The position numbers were made by a program, and so were the translations under genes. Positions 24,522 to 33,206 of a stretch of 64,000 nucleotides of DNA are shown here, one piece after another. This DNA comes from Blastococcus colisei. GTDB lineage: Bacteria > Actinomycetota > Actinomycetes > Mycobacteriales > Geodermatophilaceae. Within the stretch, counting starts at the first letter, position 1. The number at the start of each line of letters is the position of its first letter. The notes under the pieces were generated by a model that saw only the letters and a list, made by a program, of their open reading frames with translations, ran no database searches and was not told the DNA's origin. The stretch spans positions 620,001 to 684,000 of the forward strand of contig NZ_VFQE01000002.1 of assembly GCF_006717095.1 (NCBI RefSeq), in the 5' to 3' direction.

Positions 24522-25832
24522 CTAACGACCGTCCTGTCCCGCTGCCACGAGGGTGCGGTCCTGCGACGGCGCACAAGGGACATTCCCCGCACGCGCCGCC
24601 GCGGCGACCGATCCCGAGACAGCGACGTAGATGAGCACCGCCCAGAAGAACTTGTACTCGAGGTTGGAGAGGAAGAACGACCCCACCAGGGTGCCGAGGA
24701 TGGCGCCCACGGGCGGGCCCCGCATCAGCGGCGGCAGGCGCAGCGCCGTCACGACGGCGATCCCCAGCCCGACGAGGACCAGGACGAGGCCCAGCACACC
24801 GGCCTCGATCAGCGCGAGGAGGTAGACGTTGTGCGGTTCGAAGGCCGTTCCCCGCCGGAGGACCTTGGCCTCCGCGACCGACGCCCGTTCCTCGGCGTAG
24901 ACGGTCGGGAACCCGCCCCACCCCGCCCCGGTGAGGCAGTAGTGGCGGCAGGCGTACACCCCCACTGCCCAGATCTCAGACCGCCCGGACGTCGATTCCT
25001 TGCCGAGCTGGCGCTCGCCGATACCGCCGGGGTTCACCACGATGACGAAGGTGAGCAGCACCGTGGCGGTCGCCATCAGCGCGATCTTCGAGGCACGCGG
25101 CGCGACACCGAACAGCACGACCGCCCCGACGACGACGATCACGGCGAGCAGCCCGCCGCGGGACCCGGTCATGACGACGCCGAACAGCAACCCCAGCGTC
25201 ACGGCGCCGTACACCAGCCGCCCGGTGACCGCTCCCGCCACGGTCCGCCCGGCCGCGATCGCCGTGGGGAGGAGGAGTGAAGCGGCCTGGTTGTTGGCGC
25301 CCAGCAGGTCCTCGCCGAAGCGCGCCCCACCGGCCTCGCCCGTCGGCAGGCCGCCGAGGAACAGGAGTTGCGCGAGGCCGTAGCCGACGACCAGGACGCC
25401 GCCCAGCAGGATCGCGTTCTCGAAGCGCCGCAGCGTCGTCTGGTCGAACCGGGTCAGGACCAGGGCGACGAAGAGCACCACCAGGCTCGCCAGGACCGCG
25501 AAACCGTCGGTGGTGTCCGTCGGCGACACGCTCCAGAACAGCGAGAACCCGCACAGTGCGAGGAAGGCCAGCCAGACCGGCACCGCGAGCGAGATGTGGG
25601 CGCTCCCGCGACGCGTCGTGACCAGCTGCACGAGCAGTCCGAGCCCGAGGAGGACCCCCAGCAGCGACGACACCGACCCGAACGCCCCGGGCCCGATCGA
25701 GATCAGGGAGCTGAAGGGGATGAGGACCGCGTAGGGCGGCATCGCGTAGCGCAACGGGTCGCGGATGCAGGCGACGACGTACGCGACCAGGAGCGGCGAC
25801 AGAGCCACCGCGACCAGCAACGTCGTCGACAT
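24522..25832 (-). CDS. O-antigen ligase / Wzy-type polymerase
   Basis: 436 residues with about 11-12 hydrophobic helices and, between later helices, a long outer loop carrying LGKESTSGRSEIWAVGVYAC, GAGWGGFPTVY and FEPHNVYLLALIEAGVLGL. This Wzy_C-type signature (R-x-x-IW, G-x-G, H-N) is shared by O-antigen ligases and polymerases. It would polymerise or transfer the repeat unit exported by the flippase. Start ATG 25832 has GGAGGAG seven bases ahead. It is the first gene of a leftward unit (ligase, sulfotransferase, APH-like kinase) and is divergent from another sulfotransferase gene, with 73 bp between the starts. Confidence 0.85.
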   Translation of the reverse strand: MSTTLLVAVALSPLLVAYVVACIRDPLRYAMPPYAVLIPFSSLISIGPGAFGSVSSLLGVLLGLGLLVQLVTTRRGSAHISLAVPVWLAFLALCGFSLFWSVSPTDTTDGFAVLASLVVLFVALVLTRFDQTTLRRFENAILLGGVLVVGYGLAQLLFLGGLPTGEAGGARFGEDLLGANNQAASLLLPTAIAAGRTVAGAVTGRLVYGAVTLGLLFGVVMTGSRGGLLAVIVVVGAVVLFGVAPRASKIALMATATVLLTFVIVVNPGGIGERQLGKESTSGRSEIWAVGVYACRHYCLTGAGWGGFPTVYAEERASVAEAKVLRRGTAFEPHNVYLLALIEAGVLGLVLVLVGLGIAVVTALRLPPLMRGPPVGAILGTLVGSFFLSNLEYKFFWAVLIYVAVSGSVAAAARAGNVPCAPSQDRTLVAAGQDGR

Positions 25833-25905
25833 GCGAGCTCCTCCTCCGTCGGACTGGGGGATGGTTGCACACACCCCCGCCGGAGGAACCGGTAAGTTGC
25901 CCGCA

Positions 25906-26904
25906 ATGAGTCGCACGAAGGTGCTGTCGATCGTCGGCCCCGGCCGAAGTGGGACCACCCTGCTCGCCGGTGTTCTCGGCGAGGTCGACGGCGTGTGCAA
26001 CGTCGGGGAACTGCGGTGGCTCTGGCACCGGGGGATCCTGCAGCGCCGCCCCTGCGGGTGCGGACGGCCGCCGGACGAGTGTCCCGTCTGGTCCCAGGTC
26101 ATCGCGAAGCTCGCGATGGGCAGCACCGAGACTCCCGCCGGGGTGGTCGCGGCGCAGGACGAGCTGGCGGCTCGCCGGCACCGGTTGCGCGTGATCCGTG
26201 GCGCGACGAGAGCGGACCCGGACTGGAGTGCGCTGCAGCGGGTGCGCGCCGTCACCGGGCAGCTGATCCGGGCGATCACCGACGTGACCGGAGCGCGGGT
26301 GATCGTGGACAGTTCCAAGCGGGCTCAGGACGCCGCCGTCCTCGCGGGTCTGGACGAGGTCGACCACTACGTGGTGCACATCGTGCGCGACCCGGCCGCG
26401 GTCGCCTTCTCGTGGCAACGGCGGGACAAGACCGTCCAGGTCGGGGACCAAGTCCACACGATGACCACCCGGCGACTGCTGCCCAGCCTGCAGCGCTGGT
26501 CGGAGAACGCTCTCAGCGCCGAGGTGCTGCGACGCTGCGTTCCCTCCGAGCGCTGGATGTTCCTGCGCTACGAGGACTTCGTGGCTGCCCCCCGGCCCAC
26601 CGTCTCCCGGCTCCTCGCCTTCCTCGGGGAGGAGGAGAACGCGCCCTTCGTCGACGAGGACAGCGTCGTCCTGGGCCTCCAGCACACGGTGGCCGGCAAC
26701 CCCAACCGGTTCCGCGTGGGCCGGATCCGGATCACCCTCGACGACGAGTGGAGGTCGCGGATGCCCCGGCGACGGCGGCTGCTCGTCCGCGCCCTCACTT
26801 GGCCCCTCCTGCTGCGCTACCGCTACCCGGTGGGTGACGCGACCGCCCGCTCCCGTCCGACGGATCCGTCAGCACGAGAGCGGCAGTCCCCGGCAGAGCC
26901 GTGA
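25906..26904 (+). CDS. PAPS-dependent sulfotransferase (type 2)
   Basis: 332 residues from an ATG lying about 12 bases behind TAAGTT, possibly a near-leaderless transcript. The 5'-phosphosulfate loop is IVGPGRSGTTLLAGVLG (about 9-25). The 3'-phosphate region is VVHIVRDPAAVAFSWQRRDK, and RYEDFVAAP follows. Close cysteines (RPCGCGRPPDECPVW) suggest a structural disulfide or metal site. It is only distantly similar to the sulfotransferase at 23421, so the two probably modify different positions. An APH-like kinase gene follows after about 105 bp, mirroring the order in the divergent unit. Confidence 0.85.
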   Translation: MSRTKVLSIVGPGRSGTTLLAGVLGEVDGVCNVGELRWLWHRGILQRRPCGCGRPPDECPVWSQVIAKLAMGSTETPAGVVAAQDELAARRHRLRVIRGATRADPDWSALQRVRAVTGQLIRAITDVTGARVIVDSSKRAQDAAVLAGLDEVDHYVVHIVRDPAAVAFSWQRRDKTVQVGDQVHTMTTRRLLPSLQRWSENALSAEVLRRCVPSERWMFLRYEDFVAAPRPTVSRLLAFLGEEENAPFVDEDSVVLGLQHTVAGNPNRFRVGRIRITLDDEWRSRMPRRRRLLVRALTWPLLLRYRYPVGDATARSRPTDPSARERQSPAEP

Positions 26905-27010
26905 CCCGCCGCCGCACGACGCCGTCCGGCTGCCCGGGCCCGACGTCGCGTGCGACAGCCCACCGGCTGCTGATCCCGACGACGGGCCGGCGGAACGTAA
27001 GGTCCCGAGG

Positions 27011-28171
27011 ATGACCGCCCCCGACGGTTTGCTCGACGCCGTGGCGGCCGCGACAGCGGCCGATGGCCAGGCGTGGTTCCCGGACTGCGGCACACCGCTC
27101 TCCGCCGTGCGGCTGATCAGTGCCGAGACCCGGGCGCGCTGCTTCCTCTACCGGGTCGAGCTGTCCAGCTCGGACGCGACCCGATCGATCATGGTCAAGG
27201 TGCGGCACTCGGACCCGAACCTGCGCCGACTGCACCTGTGGGAGGACCGTCCGGTCCTGGCGCCGGTGCGCACGATGGACGACGAGTCCACTGCCCGGAT
27301 GGAGTACCAGGGGCTGCAGCTGATCGAAGACGCCCTGCGGGACGAGCGCGACGATCGATTCGGTGTCCTGCGACCGCTGGCATGGCTGCCCGGGCACGCG
27401 GCCATGGTGACCGACCTCGTCGAGCACCCGACGCTCAGGACGGTGCTCCTGGGGACGACCCGGCTGCGCCTCGGGGCCAGAGTTCGACTGGGAGCCGATC
27501 CCTGGCGCAATGCCGGCGCCTGGCTGCGCCTCTTCCACGACCACCGCAGTGCGTTGCCGCTGACACCTCGCGCGGAGACCGCCACGCACGTGGGTGACCT
27601 GTTTCGCCAGTTCGCGGACTTCCTGCTCGACCGGATGCCGGACCGCCCCCTTCTCCGGGAGCTCAGCGCGTCAGGACCCGACCTCGCGGCCTGGGCCCTC
27701 CCTGCCGAGCTCCCCCTGGCGACGTGCCACGGCGACTTCGTGGCGAACAACATGTTCACGTCGCCGAACGGCCGCATCACGGTGTTCGATCCCCTGCCGA
27801 TGTGGCGGGCTCCCGTGTACCAGGACATCGCCACTCTCCTGGTCGGGCTCCGGGCGCTGCCCGTACAGGCGATCACGCAGGGCATGGCGCTCCCCCGGGA
27901 GGCGGTCGCCCGATATGAGGCGGCTTTCCTGAGCGGGTACTTCGGAACCGACCCGGTCCCGTCCACCGCGGTGCCGGCCTTCCAACTGCTGGTCCTGCTG
28001 GACAAGTGGTCCGCGCTCGTCAGCCGACGGATCCGGCACGGAACGGTGAGGCCGCGGGTGCGCGAGGCCCGGATCCGGATAGCCTCGCGCCACTACCACG
28101 AGGAGACCCGCCGCCTGCTCCGCACGCTCGAGAGGCGCCATGCCGCGGGTGGACAGGGTCGCGGCGCCTGA
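27011..28171 (+). CDS. APH-fold kinase (second paralogue)
   Basis: 386 residues from an ATG with CCCGAGG just ahead. Features: the small-lobe MVKVR lysine, catalytic loop CHGDFVANNMF (HGDxxxxN) and metal site VFDPLPMW. It matches the protein encoded at 22191-23351 across its whole length, including the N-terminal AWFPDCGTPLSAVRL block and the C-terminal LVLLDKWSALV block. Each copy is paired with a sulfotransferase gene, one on each strand. That arrangement suggests a duplicated sulfotransferase-kinase pair acting on related acceptors (inference). Antibiotic resistance is an unlikely role here. Confidence 0.8.
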   Translation: MTAPDGLLDAVAAATAADGQAWFPDCGTPLSAVRLISAETRARCFLYRVELSSSDATRSIMVKVRHSDPNLRRLHLWEDRPVLAPVRTMDDESTARMEYQGLQLIEDALRDERDDRFGVLRPLAWLPGHAAMVTDLVEHPTLRTVLLGTTRLRLGARVRLGADPWRNAGAWLRLFHDHRSALPLTPRAETATHVGDLFRQFADFLLDRMPDRPLLRELSASGPDLAAWALPAELPLATCHGDFVANNMFTSPNGRITVFDPLPMWRAPVYQDIATLLVGLRALPVQAITQGMALPREAVARYEAAFLSGYFGTDPVPSTAVPAFQLLVLLDKWSALVSRRIRHGTVRPRVREARIRIASRHYHEETRRLLRTLERRHAAGGQGRGA

Positions 28172-28183
28172 CGGCCGCACCGG

Positions 28184-28957
28184 TCAGCGTCTCTGGAGTC
28201 GCAGCCTCTCCGCCATCCGCTTGACCCGCCGGACGTTCCCGGCCCCGATGTCGGAGGTCCGGACCCGCGCGTAGGGCCGCGTCGCCTTGAGGCGGACGGT
28301 GAGCGGACCGTTGTTGCGGTAGACGCCGATCCGGGGCACGGCGTACTCGTCCACGTCTTCGGCCCGTTCGGGCAGCGCGAAGGCGTGCGTGTAGCCGGCC
28401 CGCGCCGCGGCCCTGCGGACGTGCGGACTGTGCCGGCCCCGGGGATAGGCCAGCAGCGGGACCGGGACGCCGAGCAGCTCGGACAGCAGTTCCCGACTGT
28501 CACGCAGATCGCGCACGCATTCGGCCTCGGAGAGCTGCGTGAGGTCGTGGTGGGCCCAGCTGTGCGACTGGAAGTCCACTCCGGCGTCGCGCATCTCCAG
28601 CACCTGGTCCGGCGTCAGGGTGGAGAGCGGCTCGGGACCCGCCGTGTCCACCCAGTCGACCGGTCGACCGGCAGGTGTGAGGGTCTGAGCGACGAGGAAG
28701 ACCGTCGCCGGCAATCTGCCCCTCATCAGCACCGGGAGCGCATGCGTGTGGAGTTCGGCGAACCCGTCGTCGAAGGTCAACGCCGCGTGGCCGCGGGGCA
28801 GCCGGCCACGGGCATCCAGCTGCGGCAGCGCGTCGCGAAGAGGCATCACCCGCCGGTTCCTGCGCAGCCAGGCGGCCTGTCCCGCGAACGCGTCCGGCCG
28901 CACGGCGAGCGGCGACTCCCACGTCGGATGCAGCGAGTGGTAGCACAGGATCGTCAT
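28184..28957 (-). CDS. Polysaccharide deacetylase (NodB-type, CE4)
   Basis: 257 residues; the ATG overlaps the stop of the GT4 gene (ATGA). It begins MTILCYHSLHP. The catalytic strand ALTFDDGFAELHTHALP holds the paired Asp, SHSWAHHDLTQL supplies the two metal-binding His, and LLAYPRGRHSPHVRRA is the third motif. No signal peptide or membrane helix is seen, so it appears cytoplasmic and would act on a lipid-linked or nucleotide-sugar intermediate, not on finished polymer. Removal of N-acetyl from an amino sugar is the family reaction. It may create the free amine used by another modification. Confidence 0.85.
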   Translation of the reverse strand: MTILCYHSLHPTWESPLAVRPDAFAGQAAWLRRNRRVMPLRDALPQLDARGRLPRGHAALTFDDGFAELHTHALPVLMRGRLPATVFLVAQTLTPAGRPVDWVDTAGPEPLSTLTPDQVLEMRDAGVDFQSHSWAHHDLTQLSEAECVRDLRDSRELLSELLGVPVPLLAYPRGRHSPHVRRAAARAGYTHAFALPERAEDVDEYAVPRIGVYRNNGPLTVRLKATRPYARVRTSDIGAGNVRRVKRMAERLRLQRR

Positions 28958-30042
28958 CGGGGCCCTCCTCGTAGTTCGGCGTAGAGCGCCGATACCGCGC
29001 CTGCGGTCACGTCCGCCGAGAACATCTCCGTCACCTGCACACGTCCGGCCGCCCCCATGCGCCGTCGCAGGTCCGGGTCCGTGAGCAGCGGCTCGAGCGC
29101 GGCGGCGAGCGACTCGGGGTCGTGCGAGGGCACCACGTACCCGGTGACCCCGTCGACCACCGCTCGCGCCACGTCGCCCACATCCGTGGCGACCACCGGC
29201 AGTCCGGCGGCCATCGCCTCCAGGACCGAGAGCGGCATCGCCTCCCACCACGACGGCAGGCAGAGCACTTCGGCAGCGGCGAAAGCAGCGGGCATCTCTT
29301 CCCGCGGCCGAGTCCCGAGCAGTTGCACGGAATCGTTCAGGGCCGCGCGCACCTCGGCCTCGGCGGCCGGGCCCTCGTCCGGCGTGCCCCCGAGCAGGCA
29401 CAGCTCGTGTGCGACACCACGCTCTATGAGCAGTCGTGACGCGGTCAGCAGGTCCAGCACGCCCTTGCGGGGGGTCAGCAGCCCGACATAGAGAATGCGT
29501 GGCGGCTCGTGCTCCGGCTCGCTCCCGGAAGCGGCACTGCCCTCGATCGGCACCCCGTTGTCGATCAGCGCGACACGCTCCGGGGGCAGGACCGTCTGCA
29601 AGAGCTCGAGCCCGGCGGTCCAGACCGCGACGACCCGGTGCACCGGCAGCATGGCCACCCGCAGGATCGTGCGCCGCCACGGCGAGGTGAGCCAGAACCG
29701 GATGTTGCCGCCGTGCGCGTGGACCACGACGGCGCAGCCGCGGCTGCGCCCGGCCAGTGCCAGCAGCGACGCCCGGACGACCGTCACCGCGGGGGACAGC
29801 GCGGAGTGGATGTGCACGACGTCGTGCCCTCGGGCGGCTCGCCACACCGCCACGACGTCCCGGACGGTCCGGCGGACGTTGGCCGGAGTCGCGCGTCCGC
29901 CCTGCGGCATGCCTGCGTGCGCCACGTTCAGGAACCGCAGTTCGTGTTCCTCGGCCAGCCTGCTGTGCAGCAGGGTCTCCAGGAAGGTGGGGATGCCGCC
30001 GCGATCAGGGGCTCCCTTCCCGACGAGCAGTACCTTGCTCAT
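28954..30042 (-). CDS. GT4-family glycosyltransferase
   Basis: 362 residues with a GT-B fold. The N-terminal KVLLVGKGAPDRGGIPTFLE has the glycine-rich loop of this family, and HIHSALSP is the usual following motif. In the C-terminal half are ILYVGLLTPRKGVLDLL (donor-binding Lys) and PSWWEAMPLSVLEAMAAGLPVVATDVG with the E-x7-E pattern. It transfers a sugar from a nucleotide donor in the cytoplasm with retention of configuration. It forms a two-gene unit with the overlapping deacetylase gene and is divergent from the second Wzz-like gene (116 bp between the starts). Confidence 0.85.
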   Translation of the reverse strand: MSKVLLVGKGAPDRGGIPTFLETLLHSRLAEEHELRFLNVAHAGMPQGGRATPANVRRTVRDVVAVWRAARGHDVVHIHSALSPAVTVVRASLLALAGRSRGCAVVVHAHGGNIRFWLTSPWRRTILRVAMLPVHRVVAVWTAGLELLQTVLPPERVALIDNGVPIEGSAASGSEPEHEPPRILYVGLLTPRKGVLDLLTASRLLIERGVAHELCLLGGTPDEGPAAEAEVRAALNDSVQLLGTRPREEMPAAFAAAEVLCLPSWWEAMPLSVLEAMAAGLPVVATDVGDVARAVVDGVTGYVVPSHDPESLAAALEPLLTDPDLRRRMGAAGRVQVTEMFSADVTAGAVSALYAELRGGPR

Positions 30043-30158
30043 GCTGCGCGGCTCCGCGGGGTCGAGACGCGGCCCGGTCGGCCGGCGGGTGCGGCGGACG
30101 ATACCCGTCCCGATCTTGGGCGCAGCGGCTACTGTGATCGTGATCAGCGCAGGTCGCA

Positions 30159-31382
30159 GTGCAGATCGAAGGGCGATTCCGGTTGGACACAGCGAGGCCG
30201 TCAGTCGGCACCAGGTTCACCTGGGCCCTGCGGACGTACGGCTGGATGGTCGTCGCCTGCATGCTGGCGCTGGCCGCCGCACCGCTCCTCATCGAGCAGG
30301 AGCAGCCGACGTACCAGGCTGACGCCCTCGTCGTCGCCCAGCAGCTCAACGTGCCGAACCAGATCCTGCCGCGGCTGGGTCAGGCGGTGTTCGCCGGCGG
30401 GGCCGTGGAGGCGCGCGTCGCCGCCGACCCGACCGTCGGAGGGAACACGAGCGCGCTCATCCCGGAACGACTCTCCCTCGTGGCTGCCGAGGACTCGATC
30501 GTTCTCGTCGTCGAGGCGCGCGATGCCGATCCAGCCGCTGCGGCACAGCTGGCGACCCTGGGCGCCACGATCCTCGCCGACGAGCTCAACCGCGGCGGCG
30601 CCGGCGTCGGCGTGTTCGCTCTGCAGGCCGCGGCGAGTCTTCCGGCCGAGCCGCTCGACGCACCGGACCTCCGCCTGCTGGGAATCGTCGGGGCACTGAT
30701 CGGCGCCGCTCTCGGCCTGGGCCTGGTCGCGCTGACCGCGTCGCTACGCCGGCCGGTCATCACCGGCTCGGACGTCGAGGGAGCAGTCGGCGTACCGCTG
30801 CTGGGAACGGTCAAGCTGCCCCGTGTCAGGCGGCACACCTATCACGGTCCGGTGGGTGTCCGGGGCATCGCGACCGTCACGCGGTGGCTGGGTACGGTGC
30901 CTCCCGGCCGGCTGCTGTTCGTCAGTTCGCCGACCGCTGCGGGGATGCGCCGGCGCGTCCTCGTGATGGTCGCCGTGGCACTGGAAATCCTGCGCCGGGT
31001 GCAGGTCGAGGCCCCGCAGGAGGTCGTCGACGCCGTCCGTCGGCACCGCCTCGGGGAAGGCGCGCGGCGTCCCTTCACCGACACCGGTGACGAGCTGGTC
31101 CTCGTGGACGGCGGCTCTCCCCTGGAGGTCGTCGATCCCGCGACGTCGCACGTCTCGGCCGTCGTCGTGGCCCCGCGCGGGGTATCGCGACGGCGTCTCC
31201 GGGCGCTGGCCTCCGACTACGTGAACGGCGGACTCATCGGGGTCATCCTGGTCGAGGTTCGGCTGGGTCGTCGCCTGCGATCCGCCATGCTCCAAGGCGC
31301 CGCCGCCCCGCCCCCCACGGACGCCGCCCGCCGCCGCAGACAGGTCAGGGACGTGCCAGAGCCGGAGCCGGAGCGGGCATGA
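30159..31382 (+). CDS. Wzz/chain-length-like membrane protein (second paralogue)
   Basis: 407 residues from a GTG at 30159. It matches the protein at 20886 along its whole length: first helix (about 27-47), an outer region with LSLVAAEDSIVLVVEARDADPAAA, a second helix (about 170-190), then LRRPVITGSDVEGAVGVPLLGTVKLPR. Again no Walker motif is present in the cytoplasmic part. Its stop overlaps the start of the surface propeller protein (ATGA), which implies that the two work at the same site of export. It could control chain length of a second polymer, or form a hetero-oligomer with the first paralogue. Confidence 0.75.
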   Translation: MQIEGRFRLDTARPSVGTRFTWALRTYGWMVVACMLALAAAPLLIEQEQPTYQADALVVAQQLNVPNQILPRLGQAVFAGGAVEARVAADPTVGGNTSALIPERLSLVAAEDSIVLVVEARDADPAAAAQLATLGATILADELNRGGAGVGVFALQAAASLPAEPLDAPDLRLLGIVGALIGAALGLGLVALTASLRRPVITGSDVEGAVGVPLLGTVKLPRVRRHTYHGPVGVRGIATVTRWLGTVPPGRLLFVSSPTAAGMRRRVLVMVAVALEILRRVQVEAPQEVVDAVRRHRLGEGARRPFTDTGDELVLVDGGSPLEVVDPATSHVSAVVVAPRGVSRRRLRALASDYVNGGLIGVILVEVRLGRRLRSAMLQGAAAPPPTDAARRRRQVRDVPEPEPERA

Positions 31383-33031
31383 CGCCCCGGCACCGGCGCG
31401 CCCAGCGGCTGGCTGCGGCCGGGCTCGCATTCTTCCTGCTCGCGGCCGGGCCCCTGCTGCCCGCAGCCGCCGACGACGGGACGCCGCGGACGTACAACGG
31501 CCCTGCCTACAGCCCCGACTTCCCCGCCCCCCCCACCGAGAAGGAGAGCCAGAGCAAGCTGTGGTTCCACGCCGGCGCCTGGTGGGCACTGCTCCTCGAG
31601 CCGGCGGGTCGTACCGTCCGCGTATTCGAACTCATGCCCGACCACTCCTGGCGCCCGACCTCCGCCGTGGTCACCACCGATGCGGCCGACACCGGTGACG
31701 CGCTCCGCGACGGCGACCTCGTCCATGTGGTGTCCCGCCGCAGCGATGCCTCGCTCCACTATGTGCGGCTGACGTTCGACCCGGCTGCTCGCGACTACCG
31801 GGCCGACCCCTCCGTGCTCGTTCCCACCCGAGGCTCCGCACAGCCTGCGGTCATCGCCAAGGACACGACGGGACGACTGTGGGTGGCCTTCACCAGCGCG
31901 GTGCGGACCGTCGTCACCTACAGCGACGACGGCGGACAGAGCTGGGCCCGGAACATGCCCGTGGCGATCCGGGAGACCGGAGAGACGCCGGAGGCCGTGG
32001 CGATCGTGTCCTACGACGACCGCATCGGCCTGCTCTGGTCGGACCAGACCACCGGCTCCTTCGAGTTCGCCTCGCACCGGGACGGTGACCTCCCGACTGT
32101 GTGGTCACGCGAGCAGGCGCTGGTGGGGCCGGCGCAGGCCGACGACCACATCAGCTTGTTGCGGGTACGGGGAGAACCCGCGGACACGCTGGTCGCTGCG
32201 GTCAAGACGTCACGCGGCGACGAGGGCGAGCCGCCCGATTCCCTGCTGATCGAGGTCCTCATCCGCACACCGGACGGGCGGTGGTCCGCTGCGCCGGTGA
32301 GCACGATCGCGGAGGGCTACAACGAGCCCATCGTCCAGGTCGACGAGACGACGCGGACCCTGCACGTGTTCGCCTCCCGTGACGGCAGCATCGTCACCAA
32401 GCGCACGTCCCTCGACGACATCCGCTTCGAGCCCGGCATCGGCGCCCTCTTCGCGGTGGGCTTGGACGGGGAGTTGGCCGACCCCACCAGCAGCAAGGAC
32501 CCAGTCGATGCCCGGTCCGGCCTGGTGGTCCTGGCGAGCGACTCGATCGACCGTGCGTATCGCCATGCCGAGCTGCCGCTCACCTCCGCGACGCCGACGG
32601 CTGATCCCGCCGACCAGAGCCCCCCGAACCCACCCGGGAACCTGACGGCTCGGGCACTGTCTCCGGAATCGGTGGTCCTCTCGTGGGATGAAGCCACCGA
32701 CGGGAACCAGTGGGCGCCTGCTCGGAACGGCGTCCCGGCGCAGCAGTACGTCCTGCTGCGGGACGGCGCCGAGGTTGCGACCCTGACGTCGACCTCGACC
32801 CAGGACCAGCCGCGGGCCGGCGGCGACCCGACCTCGGCGGTATCGATCAACTACGCGGTGCAGGCCGTCGACTCCGCGGGCAACCGGTCTGCACCGGTCG
32901 GCATCGTCGTCGACCTGCCGGGCGCACCCCCGGGACCCGGGACCGCGACGATCGTCGGCATCGGACTCCTGCCCCTTGCCGCGATCGCCGGCCTGGTCGC
33001 GATCGGGCGTCGCTTCCTGACCCGCGGTTGA
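31379..33031 (+). CDS. Cell-anchored beta-propeller protein with Fn3 domain
   Basis: 550 residues. A signal peptide (about 1-31, ending PLLPAAADD) is followed by a sialidase/BNR-like propeller of some 370 residues that includes an Asp-box, YSDDGGQSW, and the motif SKLWFHAGAWWAL. A fibronectin type III domain comes next (PPGNLTARALSPESVVLSW to NYAVQAVDSAGN). It ends in a membrane helix (TATIVGIGLLPLAAIAGLVAI) and a basic tail. The propeller matches the one at 33207. Sialidase catalytic residues are not obvious, so carbohydrate binding is as likely as hydrolysis. Coupling to the Wzz-like gene links it to export. Confidence 0.7.
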   Translation: MTPRHRRAQRLAAAGLAFFLLAAGPLLPAAADDGTPRTYNGPAYSPDFPAPPTEKESQSKLWFHAGAWWALLLEPAGRTVRVFELMPDHSWRPTSAVVTTDAADTGDALRDGDLVHVVSRRSDASLHYVRLTFDPAARDYRADPSVLVPTRGSAQPAVIAKDTTGRLWVAFTSAVRTVVTYSDDGGQSWARNMPVAIRETGETPEAVAIVSYDDRIGLLWSDQTTGSFEFASHRDGDLPTVWSREQALVGPAQADDHISLLRVRGEPADTLVAAVKTSRGDEGEPPDSLLIEVLIRTPDGRWSAAPVSTIAEGYNEPIVQVDETTRTLHVFASRDGSIVTKRTSLDDIRFEPGIGALFAVGLDGELADPTSSKDPVDARSGLVVLASDSIDRAYRHAELPLTSATPTADPADQSPPNPPGNLTARALSPESVVLSWDEATDGNQWAPARNGVPAQQYVLLRDGAEVATLTSTSTQDQPRAGGDPTSAVSINYAVQAVDSAGNRSAPVGIVVDLPGAPPGPGTATIVGIGLLPLAAIAGLVAIGRRFLTRG

Positions 33032-33206
33032 CCAGCAGGCTCCGGCGGATACCGGACCGGCTCGTCCGAGCGGGCTGCCCACGGCTGGTGGCGCACTGAG
33101 GGTCATTGCCGCCCCGAGGGAAAGATGTTTGCATCTGTCGCCGGCGTCACGTTGGCGGTCAGCCGCGAGAGGCTGGCTGAAGAGGCGAGCAGCCCTGGGG
33201 GCTCCG

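Noticed and set aside
22521-25280. 919-codon plus-strand open frame
   Set aside because: It lies antisense across the APH-like kinase, sulfotransferase and ligase genes, all of which have clear motifs. The long frame is a by-product of GC bias.
19610-26904. Lasso-peptide or other RiPP cluster, suggested by an HprK-like kinase, sulfotransferases and a small Cys-rich ORF
   Set aside because: No asparagine-synthetase-like cyclase, transglutaminase-like protease, radical SAM enzyme or lanthipeptide synthetase is present; the surroundings are polysaccharide genes.
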